Of a stretch of DNA of 64,000 nucleotides, positions 31,954 to 41,561 are shown piece after piece. Numbering within the stretch: position 1 is the first letter of the stretch; each line of letters starts with the position of its first letter. A program made the translations under genes and the position numbers. The notes under the pieces are model-generated. The model searched no databases. It saw only the letters and a program-made list of their open reading frames with translations, and was not told where the DNA came from. Origin of the DNA: Planctomycetota bacterium (GTDB lineage: Bacteria; Planctomycetota; UBA11346); NCBI GenBank assembly GCA_014193115.1, contig BJHQ01000004.1, forward strand, positions 248,001 through 312,000, in the 5' to 3' direction.

Positions 31954-34509
31954 ATGAATAAGTTCTTCAATGTAGTCATAATGCTGATGGTATCGGCTTT
32001 TGCGGCCGAACCTGTGTTTATTCCAGCAAATGGGGCGGGGGGAATGCCTGCCCCGGTAAGTCCATTCGGTCCGGCATTTGGACCTCCAGGAACAGGAGCT
32101 GCTTCGGGGCAAGGCAATCAGGTATCGATACCGTCAGCACTGTCACTTGGTTCATCAACCCCGGCGGCGCTCGCTCCGAATGAAACTGAAGAAAAAAGCA
32201 GGGAAAAAAAAAGAACAGCAAACGCCTGGTCGTGGTTTTCCCGTTCCCAAGAAGCACGCAGACTCGGTGAAAACATCCTCAAAGGCATGGGCAGCAATCC
32301 TCGTCCTGTGACCGCAGATTACCTCATTCAGCCAGGCGATATCGTCAGGATCGTTGCCTGGGGTGGGGCGACCATAAATGTGCCAGTTCCGATAGATGCA
32401 GCAGGAAATTTGCCCGTACCGGAATTCGGCATGGTGCCAGTGATGGGGAAGACAGCGATGGAGGCTCAGGTATTGGTGACCAACCTCCTTCGTAGTTTCC
32501 TGAAAAACGCCGGATGTGTGATCGGCGTTGAACAATCTCAAGCGGTTCCCATTTTGGTGACTGGCGAAGTCCGCAAGGCTGGACCAATGGTCATCCCCGC
32601 CGGCGCCGGTGTGGTTGAGGCCCTCAGCATAGCGGAAGTACTTGATCAAGGATCGCTCCGGCAGATCAGGGTGACCCGACCTGGCGGCAAGCCCGAAATG
32701 GTGGATGTCTACCGAATCCTCCTGGATGGTGAGCTTGAGGGCGCGAAGTCCCTGCCATCAGGGACCATCGTGCATGTCCCCCTGGCTGGTCCCCATGTTC
32801 TGGTGTTCGGATCCGTGCGACGGGCAGAGCGGTTATCCACCGCGCCGTTGCAGGGCTCTGGTTTACAGGCAGGAATTGCTGGCGTTCCTCGTCCTGCTGA
32901 TTTGCCGCCGCCCAAGGATCAATTTGCGGGTGTCATGGTCGAACTGCTTCCTGGCCAACGTCTAGACGAGGCCATAAAGCTGTCCGGCGGGATGGAGATG
33001 GAAGCAGATCCCATGCAAATACGCCTGGCCAGAGAGGAAGATCAGGGGCAGCTCATGAGCCAATGGACACTGGAACAACTAGCAAGCATGCCGGCAAAAA
33101 GTGGGGATAGGCTTTTGGTGCCTGAAAGAACCAGCATCGAACGCCGATGGCAAAAGGTTCAGGTGCTCGGATCGGTCAGGACGCCGGGTCTCTATCCCTT
33201 GCCAGCGAAGGCGCGAGTTCAGGAACTGCTCGAACTGACCGGCGGTCTCTTGCCCGAAGCGGATCCTGATAAAATCATGATCCGACGACGTCTGTCCAAA
33301 TCGCAGGGGGTTGAACTGATGGAAAACATAACCCTGCCAGCCTATGAAACCTTGATTGGCCCGGTGGCCATGGATGCGTTGATCGAACCGGGTGACGTTG
33401 TTACCGTTCTCCCCAAGACCCGGTTGGAGGATTCCACGATGTGGGTCGCGATTTCTGGCGCGGTGCTTCGTCCGGGGAAATATCCCTTGCTGCCAGGTAT
33501 GCGGGTGTGGGAGCTGCTCTTGCTTGCCGGGGACGTCCAATCCGATGCTCGTTTGGAAATCACTGATTTGATTCGGCTCAAGATCGATGGTGAGGGAAGG
33601 ACCAACGCTGAGCGATCTGTGATCGATTTGCGACCAGTCATAACCGGAAAGGATTTTGGGCCGCTCTTGAAAAACCAGGACCAGATCGTCGTAAGAAGAC
33701 GCCAGGATGAACGGGTAAAATTCACAGTCATGGGAGAAGTCAGTGCACCAGGAGAGTACATCCTGCCATCTGGGACCACGTTGGGTCAGGCCATGCGGAT
33801 CATCGGCGGAATGACGCCGCGAGCGTTTCCCCAGGGAGCGAAATTTTTCCGAATGGCTGAAAAGGATATTCAGAATGAGCATCTCAGGCATCTGGCAGAA
33901 CGTCTCCAATCGACTGTGGCAGTGAATGAACGCCAGTCGGCGACCATCGAATCGGAAAAGGATCAGAAGGATTTCGAGCGAACCTTGAATGTTCAACGCG
34001 CAGAATTGACCCGCATCCAGACCGCGACAGCAACCGGGCGGCTGTCAGGAATTCGTTTGAATGAACTTTCTACCGAAGATAAGACCCAAGACTTACTCCT
34101 CGCTGATGGCGATCGGATCGAAATCCCCATCCGCCCAGGTAGCATCCGGATCCTTGGCGAGGTGAATACGCCAGGCAGTTTAATCTGGTCGGACGGAATC
34201 CGGCCTGAACAGGCGATCGCGTTGTCGGGTGGTTTTACTCGTCAGGCCGACAAAGACCTGATGTTCGTGGTCAAGGCTGATGGTAGCGTGGTCAGCAACG
34301 AAAATTCTAGCGGGGTTTCCTGGGACCCGCGGCAGCGGCGCTATGTTCGCAGTCGGGCTGGATCCTTGGTGCTTGCTGAGGGGGACGCGGTCATCGTCCC
34401 GCCAGATTTGCGCTACACCCCGAGCAATCTCTCCTTGTTGCGTGACTGGACCCAGGTTCTGTTCCAGATCGCCGCTACCGCTGGTACCGTGGCGGTGTTG
34501 GCCCGATGA
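31954..34509 (+). CDS. Polysaccharide export protein with SLBB domains (Wza-like, long)
   Basis: Protein of 851 residues with a signal peptide (MNKFFNVVIMLMVSAFAAEP). A Poly_export domain begins near DYLIQPGDIVRIVAWGG, followed by IDAAGNLPVPEFGMVPVMGK, and several SLBB beta-grasp repeats follow (for example VLGSVRTPGLYPLPAKARV, AISGAVLRPGKYPLLPGMRV, VMGEVSAPGEYILPSGTTL, ILGEVNTPGSL). This builds the outer-membrane/periplasmic export channel. It is about twice the length of E. coli Wza because of the extra SLBB repeats; a hydrophobic stretch closes the protein. It opens the plus-strand unit and overlaps the Wzz-like gene by four bases. Confidence 0.92.
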   Translation: MNKFFNVVIMLMVSAFAAEPVFIPANGAGGMPAPVSPFGPAFGPPGTGAASGQGNQVSIPSALSLGSSTPAALAPNETEEKSREKKRTANAWSWFSRSQEARRLGENILKGMGSNPRPVTADYLIQPGDIVRIVAWGGATINVPVPIDAAGNLPVPEFGMVPVMGKTAMEAQVLVTNLLRSFLKNAGCVIGVEQSQAVPILVTGEVRKAGPMVIPAGAGVVEALSIAEVLDQGSLRQIRVTRPGGKPEMVDVYRILLDGELEGAKSLPSGTIVHVPLAGPHVLVFGSVRRAERLSTAPLQGSGLQAGIAGVPRPADLPPPKDQFAGVMVELLPGQRLDEAIKLSGGMEMEADPMQIRLAREEDQGQLMSQWTLEQLASMPAKSGDRLLVPERTSIERRWQKVQVLGSVRTPGLYPLPAKARVQELLELTGGLLPEADPDKIMIRRRLSKSQGVELMENITLPAYETLIGPVAMDALIEPGDVVTVLPKTRLEDSTMWVAISGAVLRPGKYPLLPGMRVWELLLLAGDVQSDARLEITDLIRLKIDGEGRTNAERSVIDLRPVITGKDFGPLLKNQDQIVVRRRQDERVKFTVMGEVSAPGEYILPSGTTLGQAMRIIGGMTPRAFPQGAKFFRMAEKDIQNEHLRHLAERLQSTVAVNERQSATIESEKDQKDFERTLNVQRAELTRIQTATATGRLSGIRLNELSTEDKTQDLLLADGDRIEIPIRPGSIRILGEVNTPGSLIWSDGIRPEQAIALSGGFTRQADKDLMFVVKADGSVVSNENSSGVSWDPRQRRYVRSRAGSLVLAEGDAVIVPPDLRYTPSNLSLLRDWTQVLFQIAATAGTVAVLAR

Positions 34510-35801
34510 GCACCTCCAAGGACCTGAGCGCCTCCGCACCGCGCTCACGATCGCTTGTGGACCCAGCCACTGGAGCTCACGTAGAAATCGTCTATGCGCT
34601 GCCCTCTGAACTAATGGCCGGGCAGCCAGCAGCTGCCGAAGATGGCCTATCACTAGCGGATCTTTGGAAGCGCATTTACGCATTAAAGTTTCTTGTCATT
34701 GGGGTGACCCTGGTTTGTGCGGCTCTAGGCGTAAGCGTTGCGCTTATCCTGCCCAATTCCTACACGGCGCAGGTCACCGCACTTCCTCCAGACAGCGGTG
34801 GAGGTGGTGGTATCGGTGCATCACTCGGACAGTACTCCGATCTGGCATCGATGGCGGGTATCAGCCTGCCGGGTGGTGGCGGTTCGGCCGAGGAAATTCT
34901 GGCCATTCTGGGCAGTCGTACTCTGGCAGACGTCTTGGTCGACGAGTTCAAGCTGAAGGATTATTATCAGAAAAATGCCCAGGATCCCAAACGAGATGAT
35001 TTGATCCGCGCTTTTCTCAAGGATTTTTCGAGCAAGCAGGACAAGAAGACGACCCTCATCACCTTCCAGTACACCCACGAATCGCCCCAGATCGTGGCTG
35101 ATCTGGCAAACCGGGCCTCTGTTTTGTTGCAGGATATCTTCAACCGCATCCACCAGGGCACCTCGCGCCGCGAACTCGCCTTCCTGGAAGGCCGCCTCTC
35201 CATGGCAGAGAAAGACCTTCTCGCCGCCCAGGAAAAACTAGCCGCCTTCCAGCTTGAACACCGGACCTTTCAGCTTGAGGATCAGGCGAAGGCCACGGTT
35301 GAGGCCATTGGCCAGCTCCAGGGTCAGCTCATCGGTCAACAGGTTGAGTTGCGAGCCCTGTTGGCAAGCAAGGCCTCACCGGACAATCCAGAGATCACCT
35401 TGCTCAAGGAACGGATCGAAGGCCTGGCAAAAGCTATCGACAAACTCATCGGAGTCTCGGTACCTGGCGGAGCAGCAGCAGGCGGTGGTGTGCTCGTGGG
35501 GCTTGGCGACTTGCCTGAATTAGCGGTGCGCTACGTCGGCCTGTACCGCGAAGTAAAGAAAAACGAAGCCCTGGTCACCACGCTCACCGCCCAGGCGGAA
35601 AGCTCGCGCATTGCCGTGGTGCGCGAGAATGAGGCCATTATCATCATCGACCGGGCTCAGGTGCCCGATCAGAAGAGCGGTCCGAAGCGTGCGCTGATCA
35701 GCATCGCGGCGACGTTGCTCGGCGTCATCCTTGGCATTGGTCTGGCCTTGGTCATTCGCGGGAATCAACGGCGTCTCTCCCCTGGAGACCGACTTACATG
35801 A
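34506..35801 (+). CDS. Wzz-like polysaccharide chain-length determinant
   Basis: Protein of 431 residues with the two-helix polysaccharide co-polymerase layout: membrane segments at about 62-83 (FLVIGVTLVCAALGVSVALI) and near the C-terminus (ALISIAATLLGVILGIGLAL), with a long periplasmic coiled-coil part between (helices around ELAFLEGRLSMAEKDLLAAQ). It sets chain length with Wzy and links to the SLBB channel. No kinase domain follows and no separate tyrosine kinase is seen. Start overlaps the SLBB stop (ATGA). Confidence 0.88.
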   Translation: MSTSKDLSASAPRSRSLVDPATGAHVEIVYALPSELMAGQPAAAEDGLSLADLWKRIYALKFLVIGVTLVCAALGVSVALILPNSYTAQVTALPPDSGGGGGIGASLGQYSDLASMAGISLPGGGGSAEEILAILGSRTLADVLVDEFKLKDYYQKNAQDPKRDDLIRAFLKDFSSKQDKKTTLITFQYTHESPQIVADLANRASVLLQDIFNRIHQGTSRRELAFLEGRLSMAEKDLLAAQEKLAAFQLEHRTFQLEDQAKATVEAIGQLQGQLIGQQVELRALLASKASPDNPEITLLKERIEGLAKAIDKLIGVSVPGGAAAGGGVLVGLGDLPELAVRYVGLYREVKKNEALVTTLTAQAESSRIAVVRENEAIIIIDRAQVPDQKSGPKRALISIAATLLGVILGIGLALVIRGNQRRLSPGDRLT

Positions 35802-36166
35802 CCGTCGGCCCGATGGCGATCCGGTCGATGACGGCGACCGGCTCGCCCGCCTCGCGGATCGTTTGGCTTGCGGCCATCGCACCCTTCGATTACCCGTCAG
35901 GGTCGCAGCAACGATCTGCGCCGACGCCTGGCAACCATGCCCGGAGTGACCGTGACCCGCTGGAGCCTGGCGACATGACCGTCTCTCGATCTGGGGGCGA
36001 CGGCGTCCCGTCGACCAATTTTCCCAGGAAGCCAAGCGCATTATCAATTTCCTGCGATGACCCCATTGCCATTTCTGCGAATTTCATTCGTAGATTTCAT
36101 CACGTGCCAGCCCGGCTCCCCAGCGCTGTCGTAATAGCCAAAAGTTTTATTTGCCCATCCCCATGA
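35798..36166 (+). CDS. Hypothetical small protein, or remnant of a decayed gene
   Basis: This 360-base stretch between the Wzz-like and epimerase genes holds an open frame of 122 codons whose ATG overlaps the Wzz stop (ATGA) and whose stop overlaps the epimerase ATG (ATGA). That arrangement suggests a translated link in the operon. The product (with ARSDRDPLEPGDMTVSRSGG) matches nothing I recognise. An overlapping frame also reads plausibly (DDGDRLARLADRLACGHRTL) until a stop at 35947-35949, so a frameshifted old gene is the alternative. No function is offered. Confidence 0.35.
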   Translation: MTVGPMAIRSMTATGSPASRIVWLAAIAPFDYPSGSQQRSAPTPGNHARSDRDPLEPGDMTVSRSGGDGVPSTNFPRKPSALSISCDDPIAISANFIRRFHHVPARLPSAVVIAKSFICPSP

Positions 36167-37167
36167 TCCTCGTCACTGGCGCCGCCGGATTTATTGGTTC
36201 GCATGTTTGCCACCGCCTGCTCGACGCCGGTCGGCCGGTGCTGGGCCTGGACAACCTCAACGCCTACTACGACCCGGCTTTGAAACAGGCCCGCCTGGAT
36301 CGGCTGCTTGCCCGTCCCGCTTTCACTTTCGCCAAGGTGGATATTATCGATCGCCAGGCCATGCCGGCATTTTTCGCCCACCATCAGCCAACCCGGGTGG
36401 TCCACCTGGCGGCCCAGGCCGGCGTCCGCTACAGCCTGGAAAACCCCCACGCCTACGCCGACGCCAATCTGACGGGATTTCTCACCATCCTCGAAGGCTG
36501 CCGAGCGGTACGCTGTACTCATCTCGTTTACGCCAGTACCAGCTCGGTCTATGGCCTGGACACGGCCATGCCCTTCAGCGAGCACCAGCTCGCCGACCAT
36601 CCGATCACCCTGTATGCGGCCACCAAGCGCGCCAACGAACTGATGGCGCACAGCTATGCGCATCTCTTCGGCCTGCCCTGCACGGGTCTGCGTTTTTTCA
36701 CGGTCTATGGCCCCTGGGGACGACCGGACATGGCGCTGTTCAAGTTCACCAAAGCCATGCTCACCGGCGAGCCGATCGACATCTACAACCACGGAAGCAT
36801 GGTCCGGGACTTCACCTACGTCGACGACATCGTCGAAGGCATCGTCCGCATCCTCGACCGCCCTGCCGCATCTGCCACGACCTTCGATCCGGCCAAGCCC
36901 GACCCGGCGCTCAGCTCGGCTCCCTGGCGGGTTTACAATATCGGCAACAGCCAACCGGTCGAATTGCTCCGCTACATCGACGCGGTCGAGTCGGCGCTTG
37001 GCGTGAAGGCCATCCGCCGCTTCCTGCCCATGCAGCCGGGCGACGTGCCAGCCACCCAGGCGGATACGAGCGATCTGGCCCGGGACGTCGATTTCCGCCC
37101 GGACACCACAGTAGAAGAAGGTGTACGCCGGTTCGTTGGTTGGTATAGGGAATACCATCGGAAATGA
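36163..37167 (+). CDS. NAD-dependent UDP-sugar 4-epimerase (UDP-glucuronate epimerase-like)
   Basis: Extended short-chain dehydrogenase of 334 residues: MILVTGAAGFIGSHVC is the NAD-binding start, VVHLAAQAGVRYSLENPHAY, YASTSSVYGL and LYAATKRANELMA (YxxxK) follow. The AGVRYSLENP block and GPWGRPDMALFKFTKAMLTG resemble UDP-glucuronate 4-epimerases (CapI/GlaKP), making UDP-GalA from UDP-GlcA. ATG 36163 begins at the conserved strand; a TTG at 36151 could add four residues. A small gene follows with a four-base overlap. Confidence 0.9.
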   Translation: MILVTGAAGFIGSHVCHRLLDAGRPVLGLDNLNAYYDPALKQARLDRLLARPAFTFAKVDIIDRQAMPAFFAHHQPTRVVHLAAQAGVRYSLENPHAYADANLTGFLTILEGCRAVRCTHLVYASTSSVYGLDTAMPFSEHQLADHPITLYAATKRANELMAHSYAHLFGLPCTGLRFFTVYGPWGRPDMALFKFTKAMLTGEPIDIYNHGSMVRDFTYVDDIVEGIVRILDRPAASATTFDPAKPDPALSSAPWRVYNIGNSQPVELLRYIDAVESALGVKAIRRFLPMQPGDVPATQADTSDLARDVDFRPDTTVEEGVRRFVGWYREYHRK

Positions 37168-37406
37168 TCACTGCGGCGACCCTGGACGACGGTATGACGA
37201 CCGACCTACGCACTCGATTCCTGTCGGTGGAGGATCTCGATCTGACCACCTTGTCTGATTCAGACTTCATGGCCCTGTCAGCTGCTGCCTTGCGCGAACA
37301 GCAAAAGACCAATGACGCAGATCGGCACATCTACCACCATGGCTGCATTGCAGTCGAACCAGGATATGAACACTTGCTCCCGTTGATACGTAGCGGATTG
37401 CTGTGA
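37164..37406 (+). CDS. Small hypothetical protein
   Basis: Eighty-residue acidic protein whose ATG overlaps the epimerase stop (ATGA), suggesting coupled translation. It contains LSVEDLDLTTLSDSDFMALS and a histidine-bearing DRHIYHHGC stretch. There is no membrane segment and no family I recognise. It lies at the left edge of the lower-GC block. Real but unassigned is my best reading; an accidental frame is possible. Confidence 0.5.
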   Translation: MITAATLDDGMTTDLRTRFLSVEDLDLTTLSDSDFMALSAAALREQQKTNDADRHIYHHGCIAVEPGYEHLLPLIRSGLL

Positions 37407-37508
37407 TTGGCCGCATGAATCATGGTGCGTAAATTTATTTTTTGATATGCTGCGTTCAATTTTATGTGTGTAACGAACGCCAACAAGACATATTCAACGT
37501 AGGACCCT
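37407..37508. promoter_or_regulatory. AT-rich spacer, possible internal promoter
   Basis: A 102-base AT-rich gap opens the lower-GC block. TTGATA followed after about 15 bases by TATGTG is a weak promoter-like pair; the spacing is short, so the call is tentative. An internal promoter here would serve the mannuronate genes. Confidence 0.25.
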
Positions 37509-38840
37509 ATGCCCCATCCCACAGATCACCTCGTGGACGAGCTTATTTCCCGTCATACCTCAATTGCAATAGTAGGACTGGGCTACGTGGGGCTTCCATT
37601 AGCGCTTTGTCTGGCTCGTCATTTTAGAGTCATAGGTTTTGATCTCAATCAGATGAAGGTTGCTGCCTTGCAAGCGGGTCGCGATCCAATTGGCGAATGC
37701 GGGGACGAAGCAATTGCCTCACGTCTTGCCGATGGTTCTTTTGTTGCTACTACTGACGCCGCCGCGCTAGCAGGATGTCGGTTCATCATTGTAGCGGTAC
37801 CCACTCCGGTTGATCGTGCCAAACGTCCAGACATGAGTCCCTTGGTTGGTGCCAGTACCACTGTGGGTCGGTATTTGGGTAAAGGCACCGTAGTGGTCTA
37901 CGAAAGCACAGTCTACCCCGGAACTACTGAGGAAGTTTGCATTCCGGTGGTGGAGCAAATGAGCGGTTTGAAGGTTGGAGCCGACTTCGCATATGGATAT
38001 AGCCCGGAGCGGATAAACCCTGGTGATCGTGAACATACTGTTGATAAAATTCGCAAAGTCGTATCGGGAATGGATACAGCAACCTGCGACTGCGTTGCGG
38101 CTGTTTATGGCACTGCCATAACAGCAGGCGTATATGCAGCGGCTTCAGTTAGAGTTGCCGAAGCAGCAAAAGTAATTGAAAATACTCAGCGTGATCTCAA
38201 TATCGCGCTAATGAACGAGTTGGCACTGATTTTTCACCGTATCGGCATTGATACTGGCGATGTTCTTGCCGCAGCAGGAACTAAATGGAATTTTCTGTCA
38301 TTCAAGCCTGGGTTAGTGGGTGGACATTGTATTGGAGTAGATCCATATTATTTAACTCATAAGGCGGAGGAGGCAGGTTATCATCCACAGGTTATCCTTG
38401 CCGGACGCCGCATTAATGATGGTATGGGCGCATGGGTTGGCCAGGAATGTGTGCGCCTTCTATCCCAGTCAGGCAGACCTATCGCTGGAGCAAGGGTTTT
38501 AGTGCTGGGACTGACCTTTAAAGAAGACTGCCCAGACGTTCGCAATACCAAGGTTGTGGATATTATTGAGGAATTGCGTCGCTTTGGCTGCCGCCCCATC
38601 GTCTGCGATCCCGTAGCTAATGCGAATGAAACTCGTCATGAATATGGCATTGATCTGCTTCCTTTAGTTCCCTTGCCGGCATGCGATGCTATCATTCTCG
38701 CTGTAGCGCATCGTCAGTTTAAGGACCTGCCACTTGAGGAAATTTCTCGAGCCTGTGCTAACGGTCCAGTACTGGACGTGAAAGGGATGCTGGACCGCAA
38801 GCAAGCGACCCGTGCTGGTATCCATCCTTGGCGGATGTGA
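37509..38840 (+). CDS. UDP-N-acetyl-hexosamine 6-dehydrogenase (WbpA/WbpO/TviB group)
   Basis: NAD-dependent UDP-sugar dehydrogenase of 443 residues: Rossmann motif IVGLGYVGLPLALCLARHF (21-39), VPTPVD, YESTVYPGTTEEVC, the catalytic cysteine C274 in GGHCIGVDPYYLTHKAEEAG, and GLTFKEDCPDVRNTK. It oxidises C6 of UDP-GlcNAc (or GalNAc) to the uronic acid, first step of the diacetamido-mannuronate route that continues at 39940. Sequence style fits WbpA/TviB rather than UDP-glucose dehydrogenase. Codon use is more AT-rich than in upstream genes. Length normal. Confidence 0.9.
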   Translation: MPHPTDHLVDELISRHTSIAIVGLGYVGLPLALCLARHFRVIGFDLNQMKVAALQAGRDPIGECGDEAIASRLADGSFVATTDAAALAGCRFIIVAVPTPVDRAKRPDMSPLVGASTTVGRYLGKGTVVVYESTVYPGTTEEVCIPVVEQMSGLKVGADFAYGYSPERINPGDREHTVDKIRKVVSGMDTATCDCVAAVYGTAITAGVYAAASVRVAEAAKVIENTQRDLNIALMNELALIFHRIGIDTGDVLAAAGTKWNFLSFKPGLVGGHCIGVDPYYLTHKAEEAGYHPQVILAGRRINDGMGAWVGQECVRLLSQSGRPIAGARVLVLGLTFKEDCPDVRNTKVVDIIEELRRFGCRPIVCDPVANANETRHEYGIDLLPLVPLPACDAIILAVAHRQFKDLPLEEISRACANGPVLDVKGMLDRKQATRAGIHPWRM

Positions 38841-38842
38841 CT

Positions 38843-39928
38843 ATGCCCCCTGCGGCTCAACCACACGTTGCGGTGATTGGCGGTGGCATCAATGGTGTCA
38901 TGTCAGCTTGGATGCTCGCACGCGATGGAAATAGAGTAGATTTGTTTGAACGTCGAAGTCTCATGGGCGAAACGTCCTCTGCTTCAACTAAACTGTTACA
39001 TGGAGGCCTCCGGTATCTTGAACATGGATCGTTCCGTTTAGTACGCGAGGCACTACGCGAACGGGCTTGGTGGATAAGCCAGGCCCCCCAAATTGCAGGT
39101 AGATTGCGAGTAATTCTACCAATTTGGAAATGGTCGCGGCGCCCACGTTGGATAATCGATATTGGTATGCGGCTTTATTCCCACCTGGCTGGTTCCGCGA
39201 GTCTCGGACCTCATAGTTGGATGAGCAGTGCCCAGCTTCTGAAGATTGCTCCCCACCTGCGCAACGAGGGTCTAATGGGGGGTTTTAGTTTCTGGGATGG
39301 GAAAATGGACGACCGAGCGCTCGGTCTTTGGGCGGCATCGCGTGCTCACGCCGCTGGAGTGAGCATACAGTCAGGTCGGCAGGTAGATCGAATAAAATTG
39401 GATGGAAGCCTCATCATGAATGGTTTGACTCAGCGATATGATCATGTTGTGAATTGTGCTGGCCCCTGGGCACGCAGCTTACTTGACCGCAGCGGCATTA
39501 GATCTCGTCATGATCTGGACTTGGTGCGTGGAAGCCACTTAGTCTTTGATCGCAAAATTGAAGTCGGTGTCCTCGCTGAAGTCCCAGATAGCCAACGCAT
39601 AGCCTTTCTTTTACCTTGGAAGAGTGGGTCTCTGCTCGGTACCACCGAGGTACGCCAGAAAATAGACGAACCTATTATCTGTTCTGAGAAAGAGCGGGCG
39701 GACCTCATTGCTTTTCACGACAGTATATGTAGAGTGCCATTACACCTAAATGAGATTCGGTCGACCTTCGCTGGTCTCAGGCCTTTAGTGCGAAGCGCAG
39801 ACGATCCAAGCCGCGCTACTCGTGAGTATGTACTAGAGCGCCAAGGCGCAATTCTTACCGTATTCGGCGGTAAATGGACCACGGCCCGTCGGCTGGGTCT
39901 GCAGGTAGCACGTACCCTTCGGAGTTAA
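38843..39928 (+). CDS. GlpD-like FAD-dependent oxidoreductase, lacking the C-terminal domain
   Basis: Protein of 361 residues with a dinucleotide-binding start HVAVIGGGINGVMSAWMLAR, the glycerol-3-phosphate-dehydrogenase signature STKLLHGGLRYLEHGSF, and the closing FAD loop VFGGKWTTARRL. Aerobic GlpD is over 500 residues; the C-terminal DAO_C domain is absent here. It sits between the UDP-sugar 6-dehydrogenase and WlbA genes, so a role in sugar-nucleotide oxidation or in polyol-phosphate oxidation for the glycan is possible. It starts two bases after the dehydrogenase stop. Family certain; substrate unknown. Confidence 0.8.
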   Translation: MPPAAQPHVAVIGGGINGVMSAWMLARDGNRVDLFERRSLMGETSSASTKLLHGGLRYLEHGSFRLVREALRERAWWISQAPQIAGRLRVILPIWKWSRRPRWIIDIGMRLYSHLAGSASLGPHSWMSSAQLLKIAPHLRNEGLMGGFSFWDGKMDDRALGLWAASRAHAAGVSIQSGRQVDRIKLDGSLIMNGLTQRYDHVVNCAGPWARSLLDRSGIRSRHDLDLVRGSHLVFDRKIEVGVLAEVPDSQRIAFLLPWKSGSLLGTTEVRQKIDEPIICSEKERADLIAFHDSICRVPLHLNEIRSTFAGLRPLVRSADDPSRATREYVLERQGAILTVFGGKWTTARRLGLQVARTLRS

Positions 39929-39939
39929 ACACCCCATCC

Positions 39940-40998
39940 ATGCGCCACTCCCCCATTACAGATCGCCGGATCCGGTTTGCCCTTGCGGGCTGCGGACGGA
40001 TTTCCCCTAACCATGTCGGAGCATTGAAGCAGCATGCTGACCGTGCCGAACTAGTGGCAGCCTGCGACACCGATTCGGCGGCGCTGGCATCCGTTGTCAC
40101 CGGAAATTCTGGGGTACAGGGATTTCAATCACTAACGGATTTGTTAGCAGCACGATTAGCAGATGTGGTAGTCTTGGCAACGCCCAGTGGGTTGCACTCG
40201 ACGCAAGCCGTCCAGTGCGCCAGAGCCGGTGTCCATGTTATGACAGAAAAGCCAATGGCTACCCGGTGGGTTGACGGAAAAGCGATGGTGGCGGCCTGTG
40301 ATGCAGCCGGCATTCACCTGTTTGTGATCAAGCAAAACCGTCGCAATGCGACACTTCAACTGCTAAAACGTGCGGTGGAACGTAAGCGGTTTGGGCGAAT
40401 TTATATGGTGACAATAAACGTTTTTTGGCAGAGACCGCAGTCGTATTATGATTCGGCTAAATGGCGAGGTACGTGGGAATTCGACGGTGGGGCATTCATG
40501 AACCAAGCTAGCCACTATGTTGATCTCATCGATTGGCTCATCGGCCCGGTGGAAAGTGTTTTTGCATATACTGGCACTTTGGCACGCGATATCCAAGTCG
40601 AAGACACGGGGGTCTTGGCAATTAAATGGCGCTCTGGCGCAATGGGTAGTATGAATGTTACGATGTTGACTTATCCGAAAAATCTAGAAGGAACTATAAC
40701 TATCATTGGAGAAAATGGTACGGTGCGCATCGGGGGTTTGGCAGTAAACGAGATTCAGCATTGGCAGTTTGCCGACAGCGATCCAGATGATGCATTGGTT
40801 AAGAATGCGAGTTATCAGACCACTTCAGTGTATGGTTTCGGCCATCCTATGTATTATGATAATGTTATTAAGGTTCTTCGCGGCGAAGCAGATCCAGAGA
40901 CTGATGGAAGAGAAGGGCTGCGCTCCCTTGAGGTTCTCATTGCAGCATACACAAGCGCCAGAGATGGAAGAAAAATTTCACTTCCACTGGAGCACTGA
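39940..40998 (+). CDS. wlbA: UDP-GlcNAc-uronate 3-dehydrogenase, WlbA/WbpB-like
   Basis: Gfo/Idh/MocA-family enzyme of 352 residues: [20 protein letters not shown] is the NAD motif, [10 protein letters not shown] the conserved EKP block, and [20 protein letters not shown] with its histidine fits WlbA/WbpB. These enzymes oxidise C3 of UDP-GlcNAc-uronate, which WlbC then aminates. The neighbouring acetyltransferase, aminotransferase and 2-epimerase support the call. ATG 39940 opens the domain; upstream codons lack similarity. Confidence 0.88.
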   Translation: MRHSPITDRRIRFALAGCGRISPNHVGALKQHADRAELVAACDTDSAALASVVTGNSGVQGFQSLTDLLAARLADVVVLATPSGLHSTQAVQCARAGVHVMTEKPMATRWVDGKAMVAACDAAGIHLFVIKQNRRNATLQLLKRAVERKRFGRIYMVTINVFWQRPQSYYDSAKWRGTWEFDGGAFMNQASHYVDLIDWLIGPVESVFAYTGTLARDIQVEDTGVLAIKWRSGAMGSMNVTMLTYPKNLEGTITIIGENGTVRIGGLAVNEIQHWQFADSDPDDALVKNASYQTTSVYGFGHPMYYDNVIKVLRGEADPETDGREGLRSLEVLIAAYTSARDGRKISLPLEH

Positions 40999-41000
40999 TA

Positions 41001-41561
41001 ATGAGCTCAACGATACACCCATCGGCAATCATCGATTCAGGAGCTATACTCGGTGAAGGAACTCGAGTTTGGCATTGGGTGCATATATGTGCTGGTGCAC
41101 GCATAGGCCGAAACTGCTCATTCGGCCAAGGGGTGTTTGTTGGTAATGTTACTATTGGCGACGGTGTCAAAGTGCAAAATAACGTTTCGATTTACGATGG
41201 CGTTACCATTGAAGATGAAGTGTTTTGTGGGCCATCTATGGTTTTTACCAATGTTTATAATCCGCGCAGTCATATTGTGCGTAAGCATGAATATAAACCG
41301 ACTTTGGTAAGACGACGTGCGTCAATTGGCGCAAATGTCACTATTGTTTGCGGCACAACCATTGGAACTAATGCCTTCATCGGAGCCGGTGCGGTGATTA
41401 ACCGTGATGTACCTGATTTTGCCTTAATGGCTGGAGTGCCAGCGCGGCGCATTGGATGGATGTGCGCCTGCGGCGTCAGACTTCCAGCGAGTGACATCAG
41501 TATGTGTCAGGCATGCAGTACTACCTATCGTATCGCAGAAGGGGTATGTACGCCATGCTAA
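41001..41561 (+). CDS. wlbB: UDP-3-amino-GlcNAc-uronate N-acetyltransferase, WlbB/WbpD-like
   Basis: Left-handed beta-helix acetyltransferase of 186 residues: hexapeptide repeats run from [20 protein letters not shown] through [20 protein letters not shown] and [20 protein letters not shown]. The C-terminal cysteines (CACGVRL, then [18 protein letters not shown]) may bind zinc. WlbB/WbpD acetylates the 3-amino group using acetyl-CoA, giving UDP-diacetamido-glucuronate. It begins two bases after wlbA and overlaps the aminotransferase start by seven bases. Confidence 0.88.
   Translation: MSSTIHPSAIIDSGAILGEGTRVWHWVHICAGARIGRNCSFGQGVFVGNVTIGDGVKVQNNVSIYDGVTIEDEVFCGPSMVFTNVYNPRSHIVRKHEYKPTLVRRRASIGANVTIVCGTTIGTNAFIGAGAVINRDVPDFALMAGVPARRIGWMCACGVRLPASDISMCQACSTTYRIAEGVCTPC

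Noticed and set aside
37443-37470. Confident promoter call before the UDP-sugar dehydrogenase
   Set aside because: The -35/-10 match is weak and spacing short, so it is kept only as a tentative region.
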